The notes below the pieces were generated by a model that worked only from the letters and a program-made list of their open reading frames with translations, was not told the DNA's origin and made no database searches. Source: Pandoraea commovens (lineage in GTDB: Bacteria; Pseudomonadota; Gammaproteobacteria; Burkholderiales; Burkholderiaceae). Taken from it: DNA of 64,000 nt. The first letter of the stretch is position 1. The number at the start of each line of letters is the position of its first letter. The translations under genes were made by a program, and so were the position numbers. Below, piece after piece: positions 34,028-42,026 of the stretch. The stretch covers positions 310,001-374,000 of the forward strand of contig NZ_CABPSA010000001.1 in the NCBI RefSeq assembly GCF_902459615.1, read 5' to 3'.

Positions 34028-34564
34028 ATGAAGCGCTTTCGCCAAGCCGCCGTGCTGCTGTCGCTCACGGCGCTGATCGGAGCGATGGCCGCATGTGCGC
34101 GCCCCGACCCGCAGGAGACACCGTCCATGAAACCCAGCGTGACCTACTTGCACTTGCTGCGCCATACCCCGTTTTTCACCGAGCTGACGACCGAGCAGTT
34201 GCGGTGGGTCATCGGACACTCGCAGGAGTGGGAGGTGACCAAGGGGCAACCCATCGTCACACCGGAAAGCCAGAACGATTTCGACGGGTACTGGATCTTG
34301 CTGGATGGTGGATGGGATCTGGTCGTGGGCGGTCAACGCTACCCGAGCGGACACGCGGATCCGGGGAAATGGTTCAACCGTGGTCTCGTTAGCAACCACG
34401 ATTTCCGGCTCGTTGCCAACGACCACAGTTACGTCATGCATATCGCCGCCGCCGATATGGACGACATGCTGGCGCGAGGTTTCAGGTTCGATCGTCACCT
34501 CGCCGCAGGAAAGCGGTTCTACGGCGGTTTGAATGCAAGCAACGGATTGCCTGCCGCGCAGTAG
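34028..34564 (+). CDS. Putative lipoprotein with cyclic-nucleotide-binding-like domain
   Basis: 178 residues. The N-terminus has Lys/Arg, a hydrophobic core and a cysteine in a lipobox-like site (MKRFRQAAVLLSLTALIGAMAAC; Met at -3 is unusual). After it, LRHTPFFTELTTEQLRWVIGHSQEWEVTKGQPIVTPESQ and YWILLDGGWDLVVGG follow the pattern of the cNMP-binding (Crp-like) fold, but the phosphate-binding cassette residues of true cAMP binders are not evident. No HTH is present. It sits 11 bases after the SDR gene and before another SDR. Function unknown; envelope location is inferred. Confidence 0.7.
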   Translation: MKRFRQAAVLLSLTALIGAMAACARPDPQETPSMKPSVTYLHLLRHTPFFTELTTEQLRWVIGHSQEWEVTKGQPIVTPESQNDFDGYWILLDGGWDLVVGGQRYPSGHADPGKWFNRGLVSNHDFRLVANDHSYVMHIAAADMDDMLARGFRFDRHLAAGKRFYGGLNASNGLPAAQ

Positions 34565-34577
34565 CGCAGGCGGTGTC

Positions 34578-34617
34578 GATTCCATCCGATTCCATCCGAT
34601 TCCATCCGATTCCATCG
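34578..34617. repeat. 10-base tandem repeat, four copies
   Basis: GATTCCATCC is repeated four times head to tail, the last copy ending in G. It lies between the lipoprotein stop and the SDR start, and copy number could vary by slippage. Confidence 0.9.
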
Positions 34618-34667
34618 AATTCAATCTGCGTTTTCTCGTGATTTTCTCTTCATAGGGAGCCATCGTC

Positions 34668-35606
34668 ATGTCTCAAGCCGTGCCTCGAACCATTCTTATC
34701 ACCGGTGCCTCGTCGGGCTTCGGCCTTATGACCGCCAAGGCGCTCGCCAAGGCTGGCCACACCGTCTACGCCTCCATGCGCGACACCTTGGGCAGGAATG
34801 CGCCGCGCGTAGAGGAAGTGGCGCAATGGGCGTCGGACAATGCCGTGGACCTGCGCACCGTCGAGCTGGACGTACAGTCGGAGGCGTCGGCTGCTGCTGC
34901 CATTCAGAGCGTGCTCGCCGACGTGGACCGTCTGGATGTCCTCATCCACAACGCGGGACATATGGTCTTCGGTCCCGCCGAAGCCTTCACGCCCGAACAA
35001 ATGATTCAGCAGTACGACGTCAATGTGCTCGGTGCACAACGCGTCAATCGGGCCGCCTTGCCGCACCTGCGTAAGCAGGGTCGCGCGCTGATGTTGTGGG
35101 TGGGCTCGTCGTCGACGCGGGGCGGTACGCCGCCGTTCCTCGCACCGTACTTCGCTGCGAAGGCCGCCATGGATGCGCTGGCCGTGTCGTATTCGACAGA
35201 GCTTTCGCGTTGGGGCATTGAGACCACCATCATGGTGCCGGGCGCATTCACCAAGGGGACGAATCACTTCGCCCACTCGGGTAAGCCTGCCGATGCACAT
35301 ATCGCCGCCGAGTACGAGCAAGGGCCGTACGCGGGGGTGGCCGAAGCTGCGCTCAAAGGGCTCGCCAGTCTGGAGCCAAGCGACGCCGACCCTGCGGAAG
35401 TCGCGCGAGAGATCGTGCGTGTCGTCGATCTGCCGCACGGCCGTCGGCCGTTCCGCGTGCACGTCGACCCGTCGCAGGATGGCGCGGAAGTCGTCAATGC
35501 GGTGGCCGACCGCATGCGCCGTGAAATCCACAACGCCATCGGGCTTGGCGATTTGCTGACGCCACGTCAGGTGGCCGCCGCAGTCTGCGACAACGTATCG
35601 CGGTAA
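34668..35606 (+). CDS. Short-chain dehydrogenase/reductase, 312 aa
   Basis: A longer SDR (312 residues) with the cofactor motif ITGASSGFGLMTAKALAKAG (about 11-30), HNAGHMVFG replacing the usual NNAG, and Tyr/Lys in APYFAAKAAMDALAVSYSTEL. The extra C-terminal 70 residues are typical of SDRs acting on larger ketones or of the retinol-dehydrogenase-like group. A GGAG-containing site precedes the ATG. It may belong to the LysR-controlled set with the SDR at 33282. A degenerate LysR fragment begins just after its stop. Confidence 0.9.
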   Translation: MSQAVPRTILITGASSGFGLMTAKALAKAGHTVYASMRDTLGRNAPRVEEVAQWASDNAVDLRTVELDVQSEASAAAAIQSVLADVDRLDVLIHNAGHMVFGPAEAFTPEQMIQQYDVNVLGAQRVNRAALPHLRKQGRALMLWVGSSSTRGGTPPFLAPYFAAKAAMDALAVSYSTELSRWGIETTIMVPGAFTKGTNHFAHSGKPADAHIAAEYEQGPYAGVAEAALKGLASLEPSDADPAEVAREIVRVVDLPHGRRPFRVHVDPSQDGAEVVNAVADRMRREIHNAIGLGDLLTPRQVAAAVCDNVSR

Positions 35607-35624
35607 GCAAAGAGGCCCGGCACG

Positions 35625-35714
35625 CCGCCCGTGGCGGCGAAGCTGCTCAGTTTTACGCGCGCGGCGGACGCCCTCAGCCTTACGCAAAGCGCCATCTGCA
35701 TGAAGCGGCTTAGT
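35625..35714 (+). pseudogene. Remnant of a LysR-family regulator (HTH only)
   Basis: The frame beginning just after the SDR stop reads PPVAAKLLSFTRAADALS then LTQSAICMKRL, which is the canonical LysR helix-turn-helix (compare AARHLSFTRAAEALHLTQSAVS). It lacks the family start and loses similarity after about 30 residues, where the sequence runs into the 3' end of the opposing eCIS-cargo-like gene. This looks like a regulator truncated when the neighbouring DNA arrived or was rearranged. Confidence 0.65.
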
Positions 35715-35732
35715 GCCTCAGTGCATGCGCCG

Positions 35733-37577
35733 TTATTGCCCGCCCTTTTTCTTCTTTCCCCGACGCTTGCCGACTGCCGATACGGCCTGTTCGACGTCAA
35801 GTTGTTCTGCGTCGGGGTCGAACGCTTTCCCGTCCAGCGCCGTGTCTGCCTCTGCCTTCGTGGCGGCCGCATACTCTTTGCTGAATTTGCCGCTGTCGAG
35901 CAGTTGCGGGGCGATGGTGTCGTTCGTAGGGATGCCCGGCACCCATTGCGCCACGTTGTCATCAAGTGCCGCAGTTTTCCCCGTCCCCCGATACTTGACG
36001 ACCATCTCGTTCCACGCGCCACCATGAACATTGGCCCGCGAATGTTGGGAGAACGTCTGGTAGAAGATGGCATTACGACGCAGCGGGTCTTGTAGCTTTT
36101 CTTCGAGGGATTCGCGCAAGGGGTTGTGATCTTCACCCAAGGCAGAATGCGTCTTCCTGACGTGGAGACCCTCGCCCTTTTCGTCATGCCGATAGGCTCC
36201 CACGGACGATTGAATGTCTCCGTTGTCGAAGAAAACCGGCCGGGTAACCGAAGACCGCATCAATTTTGCGTGCTGGTGCAACTCTTGCTCGACAGGGTCC
36301 AGCTCGTCATCAGGCGCTTTGGATCGGAAGATCGATTTGGCGGTCTCGTTGAACAGACTGAAACCCGCGTTCAGATTTTCCGGCAGGAGCGCGGCGGCGG
36401 TGGCGCGATCTCGCAAGAAGACGGTATTTCTCAGATTGCCTTTGAGGTCGCCGTAGAGCAACGACGACGGTGCGGCGCCGAGTGGCGCGAGTCCTGACTC
36501 GGCCCTTTTCGTTTGCTCCTTGTGCGCCCTGAATCGCACCGGATCGAGGGCAACGTTCAGACTGTCGGCGCCCACCAGTTCCTTCCCGCCCTCCTCGCTT
36601 TCCCCCAATGTGGTCGACTCTGCGATGCGCTTAGGCTCGTGCCATGTGCGGTAAATCGCCCGGTTCTCGCCAAATGCCGTGTCGAGCGAATCCGCTTCCT
36701 CATGCGCGTCGATCGCGCCCTTGAGGTCAGTGCCAAACTTCAGTATGGCGGCAGCCGGTAGCGTTTGCAGGTGGCCGTGGAACGCGAGCAGCATCTCGCT
36801 CTTAAGCGCTTGTTTGACTTTTGGCTTCAGCGATTCGTCGTCATCGATTTCCGCAAGGCACTGCATGAATGCTGCGTAGGCATCTGCATCGTCATCTTCA
36901 GGCGCTTCATCGCGCCAAACGACGTCCGGCCGGTCGGAATGTCGCTCCCCGTTCTTCGGTTTCTCCGAACCACTGGCGAGACCCTCAACGACGGTACCCG
37001 TCACCACGGAAACCCAGGGATTCAGACGCGCCTGAAGCTCGAAACGTCCACCGGCAAACTGTCGGATACGTGCGTCCTTCGGACGAAGTTGGCCCACCTG
37101 ACGCGCAATCGAAATCGGATCGGAGCTCGCGTCGATGCCTTTCATCTGCACCTGGCCGGACGTGACCGCGGCAGTGTTGCCGTTCAGTGCATCGGCCACT
37201 GGCGTCGCGTTGGGCTGGATGACGGGTTTGAGCGATTGCGCCAGATGGTGGAGATCGACGGCACCGACGTCGGGCCGCCGACTCAACGTAACTTCGCCGT
37301 CGTTGAGTGCACCTGCGAGACCGCGCGTGTAGAGATCGTCGGTGACACGCAGTTGCGCGGGCGTGGCCTCCGAGGGAAAAAGACTGCCGATGCGTTTGCG
37401 CTGTGCGATGACTCGAGGGCTGTCGTTCATGGCGCTTTGCAGACTGTGCAACTGCGCGGTGGCCGGCCGGTTATCGACAAATTGATAACGCTGTGTGGCC
37501 GCTTCAGCGCGGGACATCTCCGGCGCGACCGGGGTCCGATTGTCGTTATCCTGATGCGGCTTCGCATGGAATTGCAT
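35733..37577 (-). CDS. Candidate eCIS cargo/toxin with DNRP-type N-terminus
   Basis: 614 residues from an ATG at 37577 with GGGAG 11 bases upstream; a TTG at 37610 would add 11. The N-terminus QFVDNRPATAQLHSLQSAMNDSPRV (about 32-56) resembles the DNRP...NDSP leader seen in proteins encoded near extracellular contractile injection systems, often with DUF4157. No HExxH protease motif, signal peptide or membrane segment is visible. The middle is acidic and helical; the C-terminal 250 residues match no family I know, and the end is lysine-rich (KRRGKKKKGG). An eCIS module occupies 49618-64000 on the same strand. The cargo role is inference. Confidence 0.6.
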   Translation of the reverse strand: MQFHAKPHQDNDNRTPVAPEMSRAEAATQRYQFVDNRPATAQLHSLQSAMNDSPRVIAQRKRIGSLFPSEATPAQLRVTDDLYTRGLAGALNDGEVTLSRRPDVGAVDLHHLAQSLKPVIQPNATPVADALNGNTAAVTSGQVQMKGIDASSDPISIARQVGQLRPKDARIRQFAGGRFELQARLNPWVSVVTGTVVEGLASGSEKPKNGERHSDRPDVVWRDEAPEDDDADAYAAFMQCLAEIDDDESLKPKVKQALKSEMLLAFHGHLQTLPAAAILKFGTDLKGAIDAHEEADSLDTAFGENRAIYRTWHEPKRIAESTTLGESEEGGKELVGADSLNVALDPVRFRAHKEQTKRAESGLAPLGAAPSSLLYGDLKGNLRNTVFLRDRATAAALLPENLNAGFSLFNETAKSIFRSKAPDDELDPVEQELHQHAKLMRSSVTRPVFFDNGDIQSSVGAYRHDEKGEGLHVRKTHSALGEDHNPLRESLEEKLQDPLRRNAIFYQTFSQHSRANVHGGAWNEMVVKYRGTGKTAALDDNVAQWVPGIPTNDTIAPQLLDSGKFSKEYAAATKAEADTALDGKAFDPDAEQLDVEQAVSAVGKRRGKKKKGGQ

Positions 37578-37637
37578 GGTCGGTGACGCTCCCGTCGGTT
37601 GTCCCGGCAATTCCGGCGGATTCTACTACGGAAGCGT

Positions 37638-37674
37638 GGGGCTGACGCACCTGAAACTGCGGCGCGTCAGCCCC
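37638..37674 (-). terminator. Hairpin after the phosphonate operon
   Basis: GGGGCTGACGC (37638-37648) pairs with GCGTCAGCCCC (37664-37674) across 15 bases, 12 bases past the stop of the acetyltransferase gene. There is no clear T-run, so termination is probable but not certain. Confidence 0.5.
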
Positions 37675-37686
37675 AAACCGCGAGTC

Positions 37687-38346
37687 CTACCGCTCGTACT
37701 TCTCCACGAACGCCGCCGAACTCAGGTTTCTGAAATCGGCGAGCGCCGCGTCCAGTTGCGCTGGATTCCAGTCCCACCACGCAATCGCCTGCATACGCTC
37801 GGCGGTGCGGTCGTCCATGCGATAGCGCAGCACCCGGGCGGGTACACCGACGACAATGGCGTACGGCGGCACGTCCTTCGTCACCACGGCACCGGAGCCA
37901 ATGGCAGCCCCCGTGCCGATGCTCACACCCGGCATGATGATCGCGTTGTGGCCGATCCAGACGTCCGGGCCGATCGTGATCGCGTCCTGCGCCCGCCAGT
38001 CGAAAATCTCGGCATCGTCGTCGAGCGACATACCGTATGAGCGCGAACGATACGTGAAGTGATGCAGCGTCGCGCGCCACATCGGATGATTCGACGGATT
38101 GATGCGAACGCCCGTCGCGATATTCACGAACTTGCCGATGTGCGCGTGCGCGATCTGGTTGCTGCCCATCGCGTAGCCGTAGTCGCCAATTGTCGACGCC
38201 CGCACCGCCGAATTCGGTCCGAGATAGGTAAAGCGCCCGAAATCGCTATCGCGCACAAGTGACGTGGGATCGATCTCCGGCACCTCGCTCAACACTCGCG
38301 CGCCGGTCCACGGATCGACGCCCTCCCCGCAATTGATACGTTGCAT
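37687..38346 (-). CDS. Hexapeptide-repeat acetyltransferase of phosphonate clusters (CatB-like)
   Basis: 219 residues forming a left-handed beta-helix acyltransferase, with repeats such as [52 protein letters not shown]. The LbH xenobiotic acetyltransferase family has a branch found regularly with phn genes, and the position 12 bases after phnE supports that assignment. It may acetylate an aminophosphonate or a derived amine (inference). Confidence 0.87.
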   Translation of the reverse strand: MQRINCGEGVDPWTGARVLSEVPEIDPTSLVRDSDFGRFTYLGPNSAVRASTIGDYGYAMGSNQIAHAHIGKFVNIATGVRINPSNHPMWRATLHHFTYRSRSYGMSLDDDAEIFDWRAQDAITIGPDVWIGHNAIIMPGVSIGTGAAIGSGAVVTKDVPPYAIVVGVPARVLRYRMDDRTAERMQAIAWWDWNPAQLDAALADFRNLSSAAFVEKYER

Positions 38347-38358
38347 ACCGCCCTGCCC

Positions 38359-39171
38359 TCAATGCACCAGACTGCGCAGGTACGCCGAAGCGCGCTCCGC
38401 ACAAGCAACCAAAACGAACGTGACGATCAGCAGGTACGACACCGTCTGGTAGTCGAACAGGTTCATCGCCGTGAGCAACTGGAAACCGATGCCGCCCGCA
38501 CCCACGAAGCCGAGTACCAGCGACGACCGCAGGTTCTCGTCGAAACGGAACAGCCCGATCCCCAACAACGAAGGCAACACGCCAGGAATGACCGCATGAG
38601 TGAGCACCGCGATGCGTCCCGCGCCGGTGAGCGTCAGCGCTTCCACCGGCCCCATGTCCATGTCTTCGATGACTTCAGCGAACAGACGGCCGAGCATGCC
38701 GACCGAGTGCACGGCGAGCGCCAGTGCGCCAGGGAACGGACCGAGACCGACCGCCGTCACGAACAGCAACGCCCACACCAGATCGGGCACCGCGCGCGTC
38801 ACACCGATCACTGCGCGTGCACCGTAGTACAGCGGCAATCCCGGCGTGACGTTCTTCGCCGCGAGAATCGCCAGCGGGAACGCCAGCAGAATGCCGAATA
38901 CCGTGCCGAAGATCGCCAGGTCGATGGTTTCGAGTACCGGGCGCAGGTTCGGAATGAACTGAGCAAAATCCGGCGGCATGGCACGCGAGATGATGTCGGC
39001 CATACCGTGTGCACCGGTGATCAGATCCTGCGGACGCGCCTGCACGACGATCCACGCCTGCACGAACAACGCGATGGCGATCAACACACCGATCAGCGTC
39101 AGCGCGTGGCGCACGCCCGCAGGCATCTCTCCCGGGCCACGACCGCCCCGCATTTCAAGCACTGTACTCAT
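38359..39171 (-). CDS. phnE: Phosphonate ABC transporter permease PhnE
   Basis: A 270-residue inner-membrane permease with about six hydrophobic segments. The PhnE-type stretch YGARAVIGVTRAVPDLVWALLFVTAVGLGPFPGALALAVHSVGMLGRLFAE includes the coupling loop that meets PhnC. Its ATG overlaps the phnC stop (39168-39171). It forms the importer with PhnC and PhnD. Confidence 0.93.
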   Translation of the reverse strand: MSTVLEMRGGRGPGEMPAGVRHALTLIGVLIAIALFVQAWIVVQARPQDLITGAHGMADIISRAMPPDFAQFIPNLRPVLETIDLAIFGTVFGILLAFPLAILAAKNVTPGLPLYYGARAVIGVTRAVPDLVWALLFVTAVGLGPFPGALALAVHSVGMLGRLFAEVIEDMDMGPVEALTLTGAGRIAVLTHAVIPGVLPSLLGIGLFRFDENLRSSLVLGFVGAGGIGFQLLTAMNLFDYQTVSYLLIVTFVLVACAERASAYLRSLVH

Positions 39172-40037
39172 GAAGCCTCGGCGACATAAAGATTGGCGAT
39201 TTGACGGGCGGACACTTCACTCGCCGGCTGGTCGAACTCCATCACACCGCGACGCAGTCCGACCATACGGTCGGCATAGCGCATGGCGAGATCCGGCTGA
39301 TGCAGCACCACGACCACAGCCAGTCCGTCCTCGGTCGCAAGACGGCGCAACAGGCGCATGACTTCGTCGGCGGCCTCGGGATCGAGACTCGCGACGGGTT
39401 CATCGGCCAGCAACACATGCGGCTCCTGCGCGAGGGCACGGGCGACGGCGACACGTTGCGCCTGACCGCCCGACAGCGTTCCAGCACGTTGCTTTTCGAG
39501 ATGCAACAAACCGACTTCGTCGAGATAAGCCCGCGCCGGTTCGACAGTTTCGCGCGGCACACGTCCGAGTGCGGTCGCGAGCGTGCGATGACGTCCGAGC
39601 GCGCCACAGCACACATTGGCGATCACGCTGCGGCGCTTGACCAGATTGGCGTTCTGCGAGATCAGTGCGAGCGGCAGACGCGCTTCGCGCAGCGGCTCGC
39701 CGGACAGCTTGACCAGATCGCGTCCGGCCAGATTCACGCTGCCCTGCGTCGGCCGGTTGATGCCGACCACGCACTTCATGAAGGTCGATTTACCGGAGCC
39801 ATTGCTGCCGAGTACCACGACCATTTCGCCGGCCTCGACCGACAGATTGAAATCGCGCAACGCGGTATGACCGTTCGCGTAGCACATCGTCAGATTCTGA
39901 ACGGCGAGCTTCACACCGGGGGCGAGTTTGGTGCGGCGAAACGCTCCCGGCGTGCTGGCATGGGCAGCCCCGGTGGCCGCGAACGCGCCAGCCGGGGTCA
40001 ATGCCAATCCGTCCGTTGATTTGGACAAGGTGTTCAC
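39168..40037 (-). CDS. phnC: Phosphonate ABC transporter ATP-binding protein PhnC
   Basis: A 289-residue ATPase: Walker A GSNGSGKS (about 77-84), signature LSGGQAQRVAVARALAQEP and Walker B LLADEPVASLDP. PhnC proteins are usually 250-270 residues; about 35 extra residues precede the ABC domain here. Start overlaps the phnD stop by 4 bases. The substrate (phosphonate, phosphite or phosphate ester) is inferred from the family. Confidence 0.93.
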   Translation of the reverse strand: MNTLSKSTDGLALTPAGAFAATGAAHASTPGAFRRTKLAPGVKLAVQNLTMCYANGHTALRDFNLSVEAGEMVVVLGSNGSGKSTFMKCVVGINRPTQGSVNLAGRDLVKLSGEPLREARLPLALISQNANLVKRRSVIANVCCGALGRHRTLATALGRVPRETVEPARAYLDEVGLLHLEKQRAGTLSGGQAQRVAVARALAQEPHVLLADEPVASLDPEAADEVMRLLRRLATEDGLAVVVVLHQPDLAMRYADRMVGLRRGVMEFDQPASEVSARQIANLYVAEAS

Positions 40038-40933
40038 AGTTTCGACAGATCGATATGGAGGGTGGAGACGAGATCGCGAATCTGGTTGTAAGCCGCGTCG
40101 TTCTGCGGCACGGTCTTGAGCGCCGGGGTCGCGTTGGCGGCCATGAACTTCTGGTCGGCTTCGGGCAGTTCCTTCAGGTCGAGGTTGGACAGGATCTTCG
40201 CCAGACGCGACTTGAACTCAGCAGGCAGATCGCCACGAACGGCCATCGGGTCCACCGGGATCGGGTCCGACTTCCACAGCGTGACGTAAGCCTTGTCGTC
40301 GTATTCGCCGTGCAGACGTGCGCTGGAGATTTCTTCGCTGTTCAGCTCGCCAGCGACGACCTTGTGGTTACGCAGGGCTTCGAACGACGCCGTGTGGCTA
40401 CCCGCATAGATGGCCTTCACCCCCTTGTCCGGGTCGATGCCGTTCTTGCGCAGACCGTAGGCCGGGAACAGGTGACCCGAGGTCGATGCCGGATCGGCGT
40501 ACGCGAACGACTTGCCCGCCGTGTCGGCAAGCGTCGTCACCCCCGAACCCGGCCATGTGACGATCGATGCGTAGTAGTTCTGCGGCGAGCCGTTTTCGTT
40601 GGCGAACGTGGCGACGGCTTCGGCGTGCGCGACCTGATGCGCGAGCACGTAGCCGAGCGGGCCGAACTGTGCGAATTCGAGCTTGTTGTTGCGCATCGCT
40701 TCGATCTCGGCGTTGTAGCTCGTCGCGATGTACAACTCGACCTTGCAGCCAAGCTTGTCGCCGATCAGCTTGGCGAGATCGGTGTAGACCGGCAGCATGC
40801 GTGCCGACGATTCGTACGGCTCGACGCCGAAGCGCACGACTCCATTGTTCGGGCACTCGCCTGCGGCGTGTGCTGCACCGCTGGCGACAGCGGCAAAGAA
40901 GGCGAGCGCGGCGAAGCGTTTGATAGCTTTCAT
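40034..40933 (-). CDS. phnD: Phosphonate ABC transporter substrate-binding protein PhnD
   Basis: A 299-residue periplasmic binding protein with a signal peptide (MKAIKRFAALAFFAAVASGAAHA). VRFGVEPYESSARMLPVYTDLAKLIGDKLGCKVEL and YADPASTSGHLFPAYGLRKNGID are PhnD features that shape the phosphonate pocket. It is first in the phnDCE-acetyltransferase operon, with AGAGGG before the ATG. No C-P lyase or phosphonatase gene is in the window, so the catabolic partner is elsewhere. Confidence 0.94.
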   Translation of the reverse strand: MKAIKRFAALAFFAAVASGAAHAAGECPNNGVVRFGVEPYESSARMLPVYTDLAKLIGDKLGCKVELYIATSYNAEIEAMRNNKLEFAQFGPLGYVLAHQVAHAEAVATFANENGSPQNYYASIVTWPGSGVTTLADTAGKSFAYADPASTSGHLFPAYGLRKNGIDPDKGVKAIYAGSHTASFEALRNHKVVAGELNSEEISSARLHGEYDDKAYVTLWKSDPIPVDPMAVRGDLPAEFKSRLAKILSNLDLKELPEADQKFMAANATPALKTVPQNDAAYNQIRDLVSTLHIDLSKL

Positions 40934-40979
40934 GAATTCCCTCTGGGTTGTACTACGGGCGTGCGAAAACTCTGCTGCG

Positions 40980-41035
40980 GATTCTAGGAATCGGATATGA
41001 CAGAACCGTGATGCATTTATCTGAACGTCTAGACG
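40980..41035. promoter_or_regulatory. Palindromes in the phnD/phnF divergent region
   Basis: GATTC-TAG-GAATC (40980-40992) and the perfect 10-base palindrome CGTCTAGACG (41026-41035) lie between the divergent genes. The core GTCTAGAC resembles operators described for PhnF-type GntR regulators (from memory, not checked). A TACAAT at 41123-41128 could be the -10 of the regulator gene. Confidence 0.5.
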
Positions 41036-41173
41036 ATTTTGTTACTAAAAATTACGCCCTGAATTCGTGACGATTCTGCATACGGACACGCCAACGTCAC
41101 ACATCCATCACGTCGCGCGCACTACAATGCGCCCTGATCGATGAACATATGAAGTCCAGAGGATGACGTCGCT

Positions 41174-41950
41174 ATGACAGCGAGCGGGAATGCAGTATTG
41201 AGTACAAATGCAGGCAATGGGGCGCGTGTGGAGCGCGGCGCAGGCGTAGCCGTCTGGCGTCAGATCGAGCAGATTCTCGCCAGGGAGATTGCCGCCAACG
41301 GCTTCGGTGACGAAGGCCGCCTCCCGAGCGAAGGGGAACTCGCGAAACGCTTCGACGTGAACCGTCACACGGTGCGACGCGCGGTACTGGGGCTGGCCGC
41401 GAACGGTCTGGTGAGCATCGAACAAGGACGCGGCACCTTCGTACAGCGCGGCGCCATCGACTATCTGATCGGACGACGCACGCGCTTCACCGAGAATCTG
41501 CGTCAGCAACATCACGCAGCCGAGGGACGGATGCTCTCAGCGGTGCGTCTTCAGGCCGATGCGGCCGTCGCTAAGGAATTGGAATTGCGTGTGCGCGCCC
41601 CGGTGTGGCGCATCGAGTCGCTGCATGCGGCCGACGGCGTGGCGCTGACCTACGCCTGCAACTGGTACCCTGCTGCGCGCTTCCCGGATCTGCCTAGCCT
41701 GCTCGAAGAAGACAGCAGCATCACGCACGCCCTCGCCTCGATGGGCGTGCCCGACTATCTGCGCAAGTGGAGTCGTATCGGCAGCGTCCTGCCGGACACC
41801 GAGATCGCGTGGCGGCTCGGCGTCAATCGGCAGCAACCAGTGCTGTGGGTCGAGAATGTCGACGTCGATCTCGACGGTGTGCCGATCAAATACGGCATCA
41901 CGCACTTCGCTGCGGACCGCGTTCAGCTGATGGTCGATACTTCGACCTAA
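41174..41950 (+). CDS. phnF: GntR-family regulator of phosphonate uptake (PhnF-type)
   Basis: 258 residues. The N-terminal winged helix (VWRQIEQILAREIAANGFGDEGRLPSEGELAKRFDVNRHTVRRAVLGLAANGLVSIEQGRGTFVQ, about 28-92) is of the GntR HutC type, and the rest is a UTRA ligand-binding domain ending FAADRVQLMVDTS. It is divergent from phnD, with palindromes between. This matches the PhnF family associated with phosphonate transport operons. Confidence 0.9.
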   Translation: MTASGNAVLSTNAGNGARVERGAGVAVWRQIEQILAREIAANGFGDEGRLPSEGELAKRFDVNRHTVRRAVLGLAANGLVSIEQGRGTFVQRGAIDYLIGRRTRFTENLRQQHHAAEGRMLSAVRLQADAAVAKELELRVRAPVWRIESLHAADGVALTYACNWYPAARFPDLPSLLEEDSSITHALASMGVPDYLRKWSRIGSVLPDTEIAWRLGVNRQQPVLWVENVDVDLDGVPIKYGITHFAADRVQLMVDTST

Positions 41951-41955
41951 GCAGC

Positions 41956-42010
41956 GCGGGACCGGCAACGGCGGCATTGATCGATATCGATGCCGTGCCA
42001 CCGGTCCCGC
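41956..42010. terminator. Long hairpin between convergent genes
   Basis: GCGGGACCGG (41956-41965) pairs with CCGGTCCCGC (42001-42010), and an inner CGGCAT (41972-41977) pairs with ATGCCG (41990-41995). It lies between the regulator stop and the aldehyde dehydrogenase stop. T-runs are weak on both sides. Confidence 0.6.
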
Positions 42011-42026
42011 AATCACTTCATTGACA

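Noticed and set aside
36765-37586. 273-residue plus-strand open frame
   Set aside because: Antisense to the cargo-like gene, whose N-terminal motif and ribosome-binding site support the minus strand.
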